Part shown: piece after piece, positions 1 to 8,415 of the stretch
Numbering within the stretch: position 1 is the stretch's first letter
How the letters are laid out: each line of letters starts with the position of its first letter
The notes under the pieces: model-generated
Told to the model about the DNA's origin: nothing
Seen by the model: only the letters and a program-made list of their open reading frames with translations
Database searches by the model: none
Source of the DNA: Enterococcus casseliflavus NBRC 100478
GTDB taxonomy: Bacteria; Bacillota; Bacilli; Lactobacillales; Enterococcaceae
Direction of reading: 5' to 3'
NCBI RefSeq assembly: GCF_001544095.1
Contig: NZ_BCPT01000007.1
Span: 1-64,000 of the forward strand
DNA: 64,000 nt
Position numbers and translations under genes: made by a program

Positions 1-52
1 AATCTCAAAAACGATGGTTTTTGAAGTGAATTCTATAAAAGGAGGAGGGAGA

Positions 53-418
53 ATGAACATCAAAGGTGCGCGTTTTTTTGCAAAACTTCTAAAAGGCTGT
101 CTCGCCTTATGGGTCGCTTGCAGTTTTCCAATAACAAGCTTCAGCGATGAGCTGCGATCAACCGAAACAGATGGCACCGTGCAGTTTACAGGAGTATATG
201 AACCGCTAGATCCTCCAGAACCATCACCGCCAACAGGACCAGTCCTACGCCCGCCGCAAGACACGGTGAAGCCGGGGGGAGAACTGCCTCAGACTAACAC
301 CGTTCAGCGATTGGATTGGGTGATTCTAGGCTGTCTTTTGATAATTATCGCGCTTGACTTATATGTACTAAAACAAATCATTCGAAAAGGAAAAGCTACT
401 TCCCAAAAGTGGGAATAG
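53..418 (+). CDS. Small LPxTG-type anchored surface protein (WxL locus)
   Basis: A 121-residue protein with an N-terminal hydrophobic signal segment (about residues 10-30), a proline-rich middle (repeated PPEP/PPTGP/PP), the sortase motif LPQTN near residue 79, a transmembrane helix and a basic tail. This is the usual layout of a sortase substrate. In lactobacilli and enterococci, short proteins of this kind sit in WxL-protein operons, and a WxL protein follows 45 bases downstream. The ATG at 53 is chosen over an earlier in-frame ATG at 14 because GGAGGAGGG lies just before it (41-49). Role inferred: part of a surface complex with the WxL protein. The rest of the locus probably lies before the window. 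Confidence 0.8.
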   Translation: MNIKGARFFAKLLKGCLALWVACSFPITSFSDELRSTETDGTVQFTGVYEPLDPPEPSPPTGPVLRPPQDTVKPGGELPQTNTVQRLDWVILGCLLIIIALDLYVLKQIIRKGKATSQKWE

Positions 419-462
419 CGTCCATTTAACAAACAAGAGAATGACATTTAGGAGTGAATGGG

Positions 463-2796
463 ATGAACTCATTTTTTCGTAAAAAAAATAAAGAATTACT
501 GGTTTTGCTTATCTTACTCCCTCTGATTATGACGTTCACGATCATGAATGCCGAGACGATTTATTCGTGGACCCCAGAGAATGAGCAAGAGGAGAAATCA
601 GCTGAAGAAGTAATCGGAGAAATCTTCTTTCCAGAAGAATTGATCCAAGGAGAAGTCGATTATGTACTAGATTTTATCTTTTACTCAGAAGATGCCCTTG
701 AAACGGTGGACCTCGCTTTGCCTGAACAAGTAATCATCGATCAGGAAGCATTGATGGAGGGGCTAACTGCTGTAAAAACAGAAAACGAAGGGGTGTGGCA
801 GCTGATCAGCGAGACCCCACAAACCACCTTTGTCTTACCGATTATTGTGGATACGATCGGAGAATATGAGCTCATCGTTGCCGAGTCTGCGTCACAACGG
901 CTTCTGATAGTGGAAAACACGGTGATCGAAGATACTGATCAAGACGAAGATGAAAATGATTCTGCGGAAGCTGCACAAGAGGAAGAAGGAGAAGAGGCTT
1001 CGGATGCGGCAGCGAAAGAGGCGGAAGTAGATGATAGAAGTGAGCAGATGGTCGAAGTGACGATTGACAAAAACAATTTTAGAGAACACTTTGATGTCCA
1101 AGGCACTGCTACTTACAATGAAGAAACGGGTCTATTAGTCTTGACAGAAGATATCACTTGGTCAGTCGGTTATGTTACCTTAAAAGACAGAATTAGTCTG
1201 GATCAGCCATTTACGCTTAAAGGTAGAGCCAATATAGGGTCTAAACCACGTGGTGCTGATGGGATGGCATTTGGCTTTCATAATTCTGAGACTCACATAA
1301 GAGGTCATGAGGGCAATGCATTTGGGATCGGTGGACTGAGAGATGCCTTCGCTTTTAAACTAGATAATAATTATAATGATACTCGAGGTCTTTTTGATAG
1401 TAATAGGTTTACCGTTGAAAGGGATCCAATACAAGTCGGCGATGCACCCTTTGCTGGCTTTATCTATCATAGGACACCAGTATTACTGGAAACATATATG
1501 GGAAATGATGCTCCAGCAGCAAGAACGGGTGCCAGAAATGGGGCAGATGATCCGATCTTGATTGAATATCAGCCAAATAATGAAGGTCGCTGGTTTCAAG
1601 TTACGTATAGAGATCGGATTTGGCGACGTGATATCAGTGATTGGCAGCCCGCTGATGTTTCTGCAATGGCATTTATTATAGCCGGCAGTACGGGAGCGAG
1701 AAGTGATCGCCATACCTTTTATTTTGAAGAAATGAACTACTACATTGGTACCGGAACCGTCCATGTAAACTATCTGGATCGAGAGACAGGAGAGCCTATT
1801 CTTCCTGCTGATACACTGGATCTGCCGTTACGTTTTCTTCATACACTGGACCCCAAGAACCGAGAGAGCGATGAACCCTATCAGTTAGGGTATGACTATT
1901 ATGGTGTTGAGTATGAAGCAGAACACTTTGACCCAGATACATTTGACATTATGCCGCAGCCGTTCCATCAGGAGGTGACTTTTTTATTTGATCGCGTGCC
2001 ATCGAACATCAAGATCAATCACATAGATGAAGAAGGGGTAACACTGAGGGAACCAACCTATCAAGGAGAATTCGTAAATGAATCGGTCGATATCCTGCCT
2101 GTGGAGATTTCTTATTATCAATATCTTTACGAGCGGGACGGTCAGCCGCTGGAAACAAGAGTCACCCGAGATGAACAAGAATACTGGCTGGTGTATGGTT
2201 TGGAAAGTACTCCGCAACCAGTAGATCCTCTTGACCCGGATACGCAAGTAAACCCTGAGAATCCGCCTGAGATTGATGAAGAACAAGGGTTTGTCAGCTT
2301 GGATTTTGTTTCCCAATTCCAGTTTGGGACAGTGGGCATTCGGTCAGAAACGACGACCTATGATGCCTTACCGCAAAAACTGCTTCATCCGGCTGATCCA
2401 AATGATAATCTACGCCCTAATTATGTGCAAGTTTCGGATCGGAGGCGGGAAAATTCTGGTTGGACCCTCCGTGCAACCTTACGAACCCCTTTTGAAAGTG
2501 ATGAAGGGCATCAACTGAATGGTGCTAGAATTTTGTTAAACAATATCGATGTAGCAACGACTCGAGAGAATGTGTCTGATCCCCCTACGTTTAAACCGCA
2601 AGCAACCCTGACTGTTGGACAGGCTGAAGTGATTGCGCAAGCAAATGCCAACGAAGGTAGAGGCACTTGGGTCCAGCGCTTTGGCGATCGAGAAACAATG
2701 GATCAAAGTGTGAAACTTGAGGTGCCAGTGAGTGCAGCACCTCAAGCCACGCGATATACAGCAACGATCCTCTGGGAACTTTCCTTTGTTCCTTAA
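463..2796 (+). CDS. WxL-domain surface protein with L-type lectin-like domain
   Basis: About 777 residues, secreted: a basic N-terminus and hydrophobic segment (residues 10-30) are followed by a Glu/Asp-rich linker (about 145-195). Residues about 200-430 resemble bacterial L-type lectin domains (the ADGMAFGFHN motif is typical). A MucBP-like segment follows (about 430-510). The C-terminal 170 residues are a WxL domain with both signature tryptophans: GWTLRA, and ILWELSFVP at the very end. WxL domains bind peptidoglycan non-covalently; the lectin part suggests binding to host or plant glycans, which is inference. ATG 463 is preferred to an upstream in-frame GTG (454) because GGAG at 451-454 is at the right distance. 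A strong terminator follows. Confidence 0.85.
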   Translation: MNSFFRKKNKELLVLLILLPLIMTFTIMNAETIYSWTPENEQEEKSAEEVIGEIFFPEELIQGEVDYVLDFIFYSEDALETVDLALPEQVIIDQEALMEGLTAVKTENEGVWQLISETPQTTFVLPIIVDTIGEYELIVAESASQRLLIVENTVIEDTDQDEDENDSAEAAQEEEGEEASDAAAKEAEVDDRSEQMVEVTIDKNNFREHFDVQGTATYNEETGLLVLTEDITWSVGYVTLKDRISLDQPFTLKGRANIGSKPRGADGMAFGFHNSETHIRGHEGNAFGIGGLRDAFAFKLDNNYNDTRGLFDSNRFTVERDPIQVGDAPFAGFIYHRTPVLLETYMGNDAPAARTGARNGADDPILIEYQPNNEGRWFQVTYRDRIWRRDISDWQPADVSAMAFIIAGSTGARSDRHTFYFEEMNYYIGTGTVHVNYLDRETGEPILPADTLDLPLRFLHTLDPKNRESDEPYQLGYDYYGVEYEAEHFDPDTFDIMPQPFHQEVTFLFDRVPSNIKINHIDEEGVTLREPTYQGEFVNESVDILPVEISYYQYLYERDGQPLETRVTRDEQEYWLVYGLESTPQPVDPLDPDTQVNPENPPEIDEEQGFVSLDFVSQFQFGTVGIRSETTTYDALPQKLLHPADPNDNLRPNYVQVSDRRRENSGWTLRATLRTPFESDEGHQLNGARILLNNIDVATTRENVSDPPTFKPQATLTVGQAEVIAQANANEGRGTWVQRFGDRETMDQSVKLEVPVSAAPQATRYTATILWELSFVP

Positions 2797-2810
2797 GAAT
2801 AAAGTAAAAA

Positions 2811-2840
2811 GAAGCTGCAGCTAGTTGCAGCTTCTTTTTA
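2811..2840 (+). terminator. Rho-independent terminator after the WxL protein
   Basis: Nine-base-pair stem GAAGCTGCA/TGCAGCTTC with a six-base loop, then five T residues. It lies 14 bases after the stop codon. Confidence 0.9.
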
Positions 2841-2902
2841 TTAGAATCATGGAAGAGACAATGTCGGACGTATCAGGGGATTTGGTGCGATCGATTTTTT
2901 GT

Positions 2903-2917
2903 GGTACACCTTGTACC
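2903..2917. promoter_or_regulatory. Palindrome GGTACA-N3-TGTACC, copy 1
   Basis: A perfect inverted repeat with six-base arms and spacer CCT, followed by ATGATG. A second copy with spacer ACT and the same ATGATG flank lies at 5269-5283. The shape suits a dimeric DNA-binding protein; which protein is unknown. Confidence 0.5.
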
Positions 2918-2977
2918 ATGATGAAGATTTTTCCTTTTTCCTATGAGTTGCACCAAAGTAGGAACACTATCTTTTTT

Positions 2978-2991
2978 TGAAAACGTTTTTA
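2978..2991. promoter_or_regulatory. LacI-type operator / cre-like site before GH3 gene
   Basis: TGAAAACGTTTTTA fits the catabolite-responsive element consensus except for the last C. It ends two bases before a TATACT box, exactly as the copy at 5345-5358 ends two bases before TATAGT. It could be bound by the LacI protein encoded at 5466, by CcpA, or by both. Confidence 0.55.
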
Positions 2992-3098
2992 ATTATACTG
3001 GATGAAAGGAATAGATACTTTTTTGCTTCTGCTAAGAAGGCGCAAATAAGGCTTTTTTTAAGCAAAAGAAGAGAACCGAATGATTGGAGAGAATAATA

Positions 3099-5243
3099 GT
3101 GGAGACCGTAAAACTAAAAGAACTGATTGACCAAATGACCGTAGCTGAAAAAGTGGGCCAGTTAGTCCAACTGACGCCAGATTTTTTTGCACAAGGAGGA
3201 GAAATCACGGGTCCGATGCAGCAATGGCAAATGAGTGAAGACCAATTATTTACGATTGGTTCTGTGTTGGGCACTCATACTGCTGAACAAGTATATGCCA
3301 TCCAAACGTCTTATCTTGAGAAAAGTCGTTTAAAGATTCCCCTTGTTTTTATGGCAGATGTTATCCATGGGTATGAAACGATTTTCCCAATTCCGCTTGC
3401 CTTAGCCTCTTCCTTTGATGCGCAGTTAGTGGAAGAGGTTGCTAAAGCTTCAGCGAAAGAAGCGGCAGAAGCTGGTGTCCATGTCACGTTTTCACCGATG
3501 GCGGATCATGTCAAAGACGCGCGCTGGGGAAGGGTCTTGGAAAGTAATGGGGAAGATCCCACCTTATCTTCTGTATTGACGGCTGCTTATGTACGAGGGT
3601 ATCAAGGAACTGCTTCCCTTGCAGAAAATAAACAGCGAATTGCCGCTTGTGTCAAACACTTTATCGGCTATGGCGCTGCAGAAGGTGGACGGGACTACCA
3701 TACCGTTGATTTGTCCGATCTGGAGCTCTATCAGAATTATTTGCCCGCGTTTCAGGCTGCGATTGAAGCAGGGGCGCAATTAGTAATGACCTCCTTTAAT
3801 ACGATCCACGGTGTTCCTGCCACCGCAAATCAACCCTTATTGCAGGAAGTATTACGACAAAAGCTGGGATTCGACGGCTTGATCATCTCAGATTGGGCAG
3901 CGGTAGCGGAATTGATGGCGCATCGTGTAGCTGCTGATCGAAAGGAAGCCGCAAAGAAAGCTTTTACTGCTGGCGTGGAAATGGATATGATGAGCGATTG
4001 CTATCTGAATGCATTGGAACAAATCATTCATGCAGAACCTGAAATGAACGAGCAGCTAAATAAGGCTGTCTTTCATGTGTTAAGCTTAAAAAATAAGTTG
4101 GGTCTTTTTGAAGACCCTTTTAGAGGATTAGTGCAGGGCAACTTAGCACCAAAATTAGTGCAGGAAACACGCCACCTTTCACGAGAAGCAGCAAAGAAAA
4201 CAACGGTTCTTCTGAAAAACCAAGCACTGTTGCCGTTACAGAAAAAACAAAAGGTCGCATTGATCGGCCCCAAAGCAGCTTCGAAGGATCTTTTGGGGGC
4301 TTGGTCGTGGATCGGCAAACCGGAGGCTGCGGTCTCCTTAGCGGAGGGTCTTTCTCAAAAAGAAATTGACTTAACTGTCTTATCGTATCCTGATGGGGAA
4401 ATGCTGATGAGTACCTTTATTGATGAGGCGTGTAAAGTTGTTAAAGAAGCTGAGGTTGTTTTATTGGCTCTGGGGGAAACTAGCGAGGAAGCGGGAGAAG
4501 CGGCAAGTCTGACCAAACTTTCTTTATCAAGAAAGCAAGAAGCATTGATTGAAGCAGTAAGTCAGGTCAATCCTAGGATCGCAACGATTCTTTTCTGTGG
4601 CAGACCACTGGTTTTGACCGCCATCGAGCCTCTTTGCCAAGCCATCATGATTGCTTGGTTCCCTGGATCAGAAGGAGGCAATGCGTTGGCAGATTTGTTG
4701 ATGGGCGAGTCTGAACCGCAAGGACGTTTAGCTATGAGTTTTCCTCGAGCAGAAGGCCAATTACCGATGACCTATGCTCAACTCTCTACAGGGCGTCCAC
4801 TGACTGAAGAGAATAATGATCAAAAATATATTTCGCGTTATATGGATGAAAAAAATGAGCCATTGTTTTCTTTTGGCTCGGGGATGGGCTATGGTCGATG
4901 CACGATCACCCACACCCAAATCATTAATCCTCAGGAAAAGGATGCACCATTTGAGATCAGCTGCACGCTGAAAAATGAGGGAGATGTGCCGCATACGACG
5001 ACACTGCAACTCTATAGCAGAGACGATGTTACAGAAGTAGCGCGACCGATGCGGGAATTAAAACAATGGCAAAAAATCCATCTTGCTGCAGGCGAAGAAA
5101 GGCAGCATACATTCTATGTTACACCAGAGGATTTTGCTTACGTTCATTCCGATTTCTCGACAAAAAGTGATCCTGGTACGATTTCTTTATACCTTGGCTT
5201 TGCTGCTGCCTCAGCGAAGTTGATTGGTACGCTCACGATTTAA
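3099..5243 (+). CDS. Glycoside hydrolase family 3 beta-glucosidase
   Basis: A 714-residue GH3 enzyme without a signal peptide, so cytoplasmic. The N-terminal (beta/alpha)8 domain carries KHFIGYGAAEGGRDY and the nucleophile Asp265 in ISDWAAV. An alpha/beta sandwich domain follows (about 370-560) and then a fibronectin-III-like C-terminus. This is the usual order and length for BglX-type enzymes that release glucose or xylose from beta-linked oligosaccharides. The start is taken as GTG 3099, eight bases after GGAGAG; a TTG at 3084 overlaps that site and is less likely. It shares operator architecture with the next operon (LacI, ROK kinase, ABC importer), so it probably splits the sugar that importer brings in. 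The exact substrate cannot be read from the sequence. Confidence 0.85.
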   Translation: METVKLKELIDQMTVAEKVGQLVQLTPDFFAQGGEITGPMQQWQMSEDQLFTIGSVLGTHTAEQVYAIQTSYLEKSRLKIPLVFMADVIHGYETIFPIPLALASSFDAQLVEEVAKASAKEAAEAGVHVTFSPMADHVKDARWGRVLESNGEDPTLSSVLTAAYVRGYQGTASLAENKQRIAACVKHFIGYGAAEGGRDYHTVDLSDLELYQNYLPAFQAAIEAGAQLVMTSFNTIHGVPATANQPLLQEVLRQKLGFDGLIISDWAAVAELMAHRVAADRKEAAKKAFTAGVEMDMMSDCYLNALEQIIHAEPEMNEQLNKAVFHVLSLKNKLGLFEDPFRGLVQGNLAPKLVQETRHLSREAAKKTTVLLKNQALLPLQKKQKVALIGPKAASKDLLGAWSWIGKPEAAVSLAEGLSQKEIDLTVLSYPDGEMLMSTFIDEACKVVKEAEVVLLALGETSEEAGEAASLTKLSLSRKQEALIEAVSQVNPRIATILFCGRPLVLTAIEPLCQAIMIAWFPGSEGGNALADLLMGESEPQGRLAMSFPRAEGQLPMTYAQLSTGRPLTEENNDQKYISRYMDEKNEPLFSFGSGMGYGRCTITHTQIINPQEKDAPFEISCTLKNEGDVPHTTTLQLYSRDDVTEVARPMRELKQWQKIHLAAGEERQHTFYVTPEDFAYVHSDFSTKSDPGTISLYLGFAAASAKLIGTLTI

Positions 5244-5265
5244 AAGCCTTTCGAGGCTTTTTTTT
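5242..5265 (+). terminator. Terminator after GH3 gene
   Basis: Stem AAAAGCCT/AGGCTTTT with loop TTCG, followed by a T run. It overlaps the stop codon. Confidence 0.85.
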
Positions 5266-5268
5266 GTA

Positions 5269-5283
5269 GGTACAACTTGTACC
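5269..5283. promoter_or_regulatory. Palindrome GGTACA-N3-TGTACC, copy 2
   Basis: Perfect six-base arms with spacer ACT and flank ATGATG, matching the copy at 2903-2917. It lies just after the terminator and upstream of the LacI operon. Confidence 0.5.
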
Positions 5284-5344
5284 ATGATGGCACAGGTTTC
5301 AAGTTGCTGGTACAAACGCCAATCAGCCCTAGAATCATTGTGGA

Positions 5345-5358
5345 TGAAAACGTTTTTA
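5345..5358. promoter_or_regulatory. LacI-type operator / cre-like site before LacI gene
   Basis: TGAAAACGTTTTTA is identical to the site at 2978-2991 and sits two bases before TATAGT (5361-5366), the likely -10. A repressor bound here would block the promoter. Confidence 0.55.
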
Positions 5359-5413
5359 TATATAGTTGGATTATCAGATGACCAGTGAGGTAACGGTCGT
5401 TCATTTTTCCGAT

Positions 5414-5435
5414 AAAATAAAAACGTTTTTATTTT
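5414..5435. promoter_or_regulatory. Perfect 22-bp palindrome (second operator before LacI gene)
   Basis: Arms AAAATAAAAAC and GTTTTTATTTT meet at a central CG, the hallmark of LacI-family operators. It lies 31 bases before the LacI start codon and about 50 bases downstream of the likely -10, so it may form a second operator in the leader for autoregulation. Confidence 0.55.
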
Positions 5436-5465
5436 TGCGGGATCAGTTTAGGAGGTGAGGGGCAT

Positions 5466-6467
5466 TTGGCAAATCGAATCACGATCCGAGAAGTAGCGAA
5501 AGAAGCAAATGTGTCGATTGCGACGGTTTCCAAAGCACTCAACGGTGTCGATGTTGTTCGCCCAGCTACGAAAGAACGTGTGGTGGCGGCAGCACAACGT
5601 TTGCATTATGTTCCCAATTTAATGGGCAAACAATTGAAAAACACGAAAACGAAAATGCTCGGTTTCTACACTACCAGCATGAAAGGGCCTTACTTTAGCG
5701 TATTAGTTGAAGCGATTGCCAGAGAGGCAGAAAAACATGGTTATGCGGTCAATGTCTTCTTATCCACGGATAAACGAGTGGTTCTCAATAGTATATTAGG
5801 CGGTGTTGTTGATGGCATTATTGGCTTTGAAGATTTTTTAACAAAGCAGGATTTGGCTGCGATGGAACGAGAACAAATCAAAGCCGTCTTTATCGATCGA
5901 AACATTCAAGAGAAGAACTTCGGCAGTGTAGTCTTTGATTCTTTCAAAAAAGGAAAAGCAGCCACCGAGTATCTTTTGTCTCTTGGCCACAAAAAAATTG
6001 CCTTTATCAGTGGTATCACTGGTGTTTATGATAGTGATGAGCGCTTAAGAGGGTATTTAGAAGCATTAAACGAGGCAGGGGTTTCTAAAAGGTCGGACTA
6101 TCAATTACAGGGGTTCTTTGAAGAAGAACGAACGAGAGTCCGTGTGCAACAGTTTTTGTTAGAGCAGAAAGATTTACCCACAGCGTTTCTGGCGGGAAAT
6201 GATCTTAGTGCGATCGGAACGGTCAAGGCGATCCATGAGACCAAGTGGCGGGTGCCAGATGATTTCAGCGTAATTGGTTTTGATGGCATCGATCTTTTGG
6301 ACTATTTCATGCCTCGGTTGACGACTGTGAAAAATCCAATCCAATTGCAAGGGGTCACGGCAGTCAAACACTTGATCGAAATGATTGAGGAAAATGCCAT
6401 TGGGATCTCCTACGTTTTACCAGGGGAATTGTGTATCAATCAATCGACAAAACAAGTAAATGAATAA
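5466..6467 (+). CDS. LacI-family transcriptional regulator
   Basis: A 333-residue LacI/GalR repressor: the N-terminal helix-turn-helix and hinge helix (ITIREVAKEANVSIATVSKAL, then YVPN near residue 54) are followed by a periplasmic-binding-protein-like effector domain. The start is TTG, with AGGAGGTG at 5450-5457 directly before it and no better candidate. It is the first gene of an operon with a ROK kinase and an ABC sugar importer, so it most likely senses a sugar or sugar phosphate from that route. Operators with a central CG in front of it (5345, 5414) and before the GH3 gene (2978) suggest autoregulation and control of both units. Confidence 0.88.
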   Translation: MANRITIREVAKEANVSIATVSKALNGVDVVRPATKERVVAAAQRLHYVPNLMGKQLKNTKTKMLGFYTTSMKGPYFSVLVEAIAREAEKHGYAVNVFLSTDKRVVLNSILGGVVDGIIGFEDFLTKQDLAAMEREQIKAVFIDRNIQEKNFGSVVFDSFKKGKAATEYLLSLGHKKIAFISGITGVYDSDERLRGYLEALNEAGVSKRSDYQLQGFFEEERTRVRVQQFLLEQKDLPTAFLAGNDLSAIGTVKAIHETKWRVPDDFSVIGFDGIDLLDYFMPRLTTVKNPIQLQGVTAVKHLIEMIEENAIGISYVLPGELCINQSTKQVNE

Positions 6468-6480
6468 TGAGGGTGAAGCA

Positions 6481-7407
6481 ATGTTTATTGGAATCGATGT
6501 TGGAGGAACCACCATCAAATATGGTGTGATCTTGAAAAACGGTGAAATTGTCAAAAAAGGACAGATGCCGACGATCCATGAAAAGGAGGGATTTTTGCAA
6601 TCCATCACAGCATTGATCAAATCATTGCAGCAAGAAGCAATAGTCGATGGTGTCGGGATTAGCGCACCGGGCATCATCCAAAAAGATGGCACGATGATTA
6701 CAGCAGGATCAATCAAATCCCTTTATGGAATCAATTTAAAGCAAGAAATAGAAGAACGTGTCAAGCTACCGGTCATGGTTGAAAATGATGCCAATGCAGC
6801 GGCGATCGCTGAAAAATGGCTTGGGCACGCACAGAACTGTGAGAACTATCTATGCCTTGTCGTCGGTACAGGCATTGGCGGTGGGATCATTGTTAATGAT
6901 CAGCTCTATCGCGGCAGCCATGGCATGGCAGGTGAATTCGGATGGATGCTGATCGATAGCTTACCTGACCAAGGAAATTTAGAAACTGTTTCCTTGAACC
7001 AAAGAGCTGCTGTCGTGGGGGGGCTTTGCCACCAGTACCAGTTGGCACTTCAACAGCTTGGTCGGAGTGATTTCCCTCAAGATGCGGTAGAGATCTTTCA
7101 GCGAGGAGCGCAAGGAGAAGTGGTAGCGAACCAAGTGCTTGCACAGTTTTTTCAAGATTTATCAGTGGGCTTGCTCAATTTGATCAGTACATTTGATCCC
7201 GAGCTGATTTTGATTGGTGGTGGGATCAGTGAAAATGATGGGTTTATGGCAAGGCTTGAAGAGAACCTCTGTCAGCTAAAAGCTCGCCATGAAAGTATTG
7301 GTTACTTAGAAGGACGCACGATTGCACCGATTCGACGTTCAAAATTAAAAAACGATGCAGGTATGATTGGTGCGGTCTATCAGTTGATGAACCAACGAAG
7401 GAAGTAA
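6481..7407 (+). CDS. ROK-family sugar kinase (beta-glucoside kinase-like)
   Basis: A 308-residue ROK kinase with the ATP-phosphate motif GIDVGGTTIKYG at the start, the catalytic region ENDANAAAIAE, and VVGTGIGGGIIV. After GEFGWM the usual ROK zinc site (CxCGxxGCxE) is absent; GNLETVSLNQ stands there. Zn-less ROK proteins of this shape include beta-glucoside kinases (BglK). It probably phosphorylates glucose or an intact disaccharide imported by the neighbouring ABC system. The ATG at 6481 is chosen because GAGGGTG stands just before it; an ATG at 6460 overlaps the LacI gene and lacks a site. It lies 13 bases after the LacI stop codon. Confidence 0.85.
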   Translation: MFIGIDVGGTTIKYGVILKNGEIVKKGQMPTIHEKEGFLQSITALIKSLQQEAIVDGVGISAPGIIQKDGTMITAGSIKSLYGINLKQEIEERVKLPVMVENDANAAAIAEKWLGHAQNCENYLCLVVGTGIGGGIIVNDQLYRGSHGMAGEFGWMLIDSLPDQGNLETVSLNQRAAVVGGLCHQYQLALQQLGRSDFPQDAVEIFQRGAQGEVVANQVLAQFFQDLSVGLLNLISTFDPELILIGGGISENDGFMARLEENLCQLKARHESIGYLEGRTIAPIRRSKLKNDAGMIGAVYQLMNQRRK

Positions 7408-7428
7408 CTCATTTCCTTCAGATGAAAA

Positions 7429-7442
7429 AGTAAGCGTTTTAG
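7429..7442. promoter_or_regulatory. cre-like site between kinase and permease genes
   Basis: AGTAAGCGTTTTAG resembles LacI/CcpA operators (central CG, GTAAGCG half-site). It lies just before the ribosome binding site of the first permease. No promoter was recognised, so its role is uncertain. Confidence 0.3.
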
Positions 7443-7455
7443 AAAGGGTGGAACA

Positions 7456-8403
7456 ATGGAATCTAAAGGAGTCGTACTTAAAGCAACCCCAAAGAAAAGA
7501 ACCTTTTTGCAGAAACTAAAAGGCCAAAGTTTTTATCAAGCAATGGTTTGGCCAGGGATTATCCTGATGATTATTTTTAATTTTATCCCACTATACGGGA
7601 TCGTCATCGCATTTAAAGATTACTCAGTGCTTGATTCGATCGCGAATGCAGAGTGGGTCGGTACCCAATATTTCCAAGAATTTTTTAGTGATTCAATGTT
7701 TTGGACGGTGATGAGTAATACGTTAGGCATCAGCTTTTTTAAACTACTGATTGGTTTTCCAGCAGCGATTGGCTTAGCGGTATTGATCAATGAAATCGTT
7801 CATGTGCGCTTGAAGAAGGTTGTTCAAACGGTGTCTTATTTGCCACATTTTCTTTCTTGGGTCATCTTAGGAGGCATGTTTATTACGTGGTTGTCTGATA
7901 CCGGTTTGGTCAATAATTTACTGTTAGGTGTTGGGTTGATCGATGAACCGATCCGCTTCTTGACTGATCCCGAAAAATATTGGGCGATTGCAGTCTTTTC
8001 CGATATTTGGAAAGAAGTTGGATGGAATACGATTTTATACATCGCTGCTATGACAGGGATCAATCCAGCTCTTTATGAAGCAGCGAGAATGGATGGCGCC
8101 ACGAAGTTTCAGCAGATTACTCGGATCACGATCCCTTCGATCCGTCATATTATCGCCTTGACATTTGTTTTGTCAGTCGGTGGGTTATTGGGTTCGAACC
8201 TCGATCAAACACTCGTATTACAAAACCCTGTCAATTATCAGTCCAGTGAAGTCATTAATTCATTCGTCTATAAAATGGGGATTCAACAAGGAGACTTCTC
8301 CTATGCGACCGCCGTTGGTCTATTTGTGTCGGTTGTTTCATTGATCCTTGTGGTCGGTAGTCATCTTTTGACAAAAAAAATCAGTGATGAATCAGTCTTT
8401 TAG
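7456..8403 (+). CDS. ABC sugar importer permease, LplB/YteP type
   Basis: A 315-residue inner-membrane permease with about six transmembrane helices and the binding-protein-dependent transport (EAA) loop YEAARMDGATKFQQITRITIPSI near residue 210. That loop contacts the ATPase. The family is the LplB/YteP group, which usually imports complex oligosaccharides with an LplC partner and an LplA/YtcQ lipoprotein, both encoded directly downstream. No ATPase gene is nearby; a shared MsmX-type ATPase is the usual solution in this family. AAAGGGTGG precedes the ATG. Confidence 0.9.
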   Translation: MESKGVVLKATPKKRTFLQKLKGQSFYQAMVWPGIILMIIFNFIPLYGIVIAFKDYSVLDSIANAEWVGTQYFQEFFSDSMFWTVMSNTLGISFFKLLIGFPAAIGLAVLINEIVHVRLKKVVQTVSYLPHFLSWVILGGMFITWLSDTGLVNNLLLGVGLIDEPIRFLTDPEKYWAIAVFSDIWKEVGWNTILYIAAMTGINPALYEAARMDGATKFQQITRITIPSIRHIIALTFVLSVGGLLGSNLDQTLVLQNPVNYQSSEVINSFVYKMGIQQGDFSYATAVGLFVSVVSLILVVGSHLLTKKISDESVF

Positions 8404-8415
8404 AGGAGGGAAAGT

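Larger units (their letters stand above)
2841..3098 (+). promoter_or_regulatory. Regulatory region upstream of the GH3 gene
   Basis: About 260 bases without a gene. It holds a GGTACA-CCT-TGTACC palindrome (2903-2917), a LacI/cre-like operator TGAAAACGTTTTTA (2978-2991) and a TATACT box (2994-2999) that could be the -10. The same order of elements recurs before the LacI gene at 5466, so the two promoters are probably co-regulated. No clear -35 was found. Confidence 0.55.
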
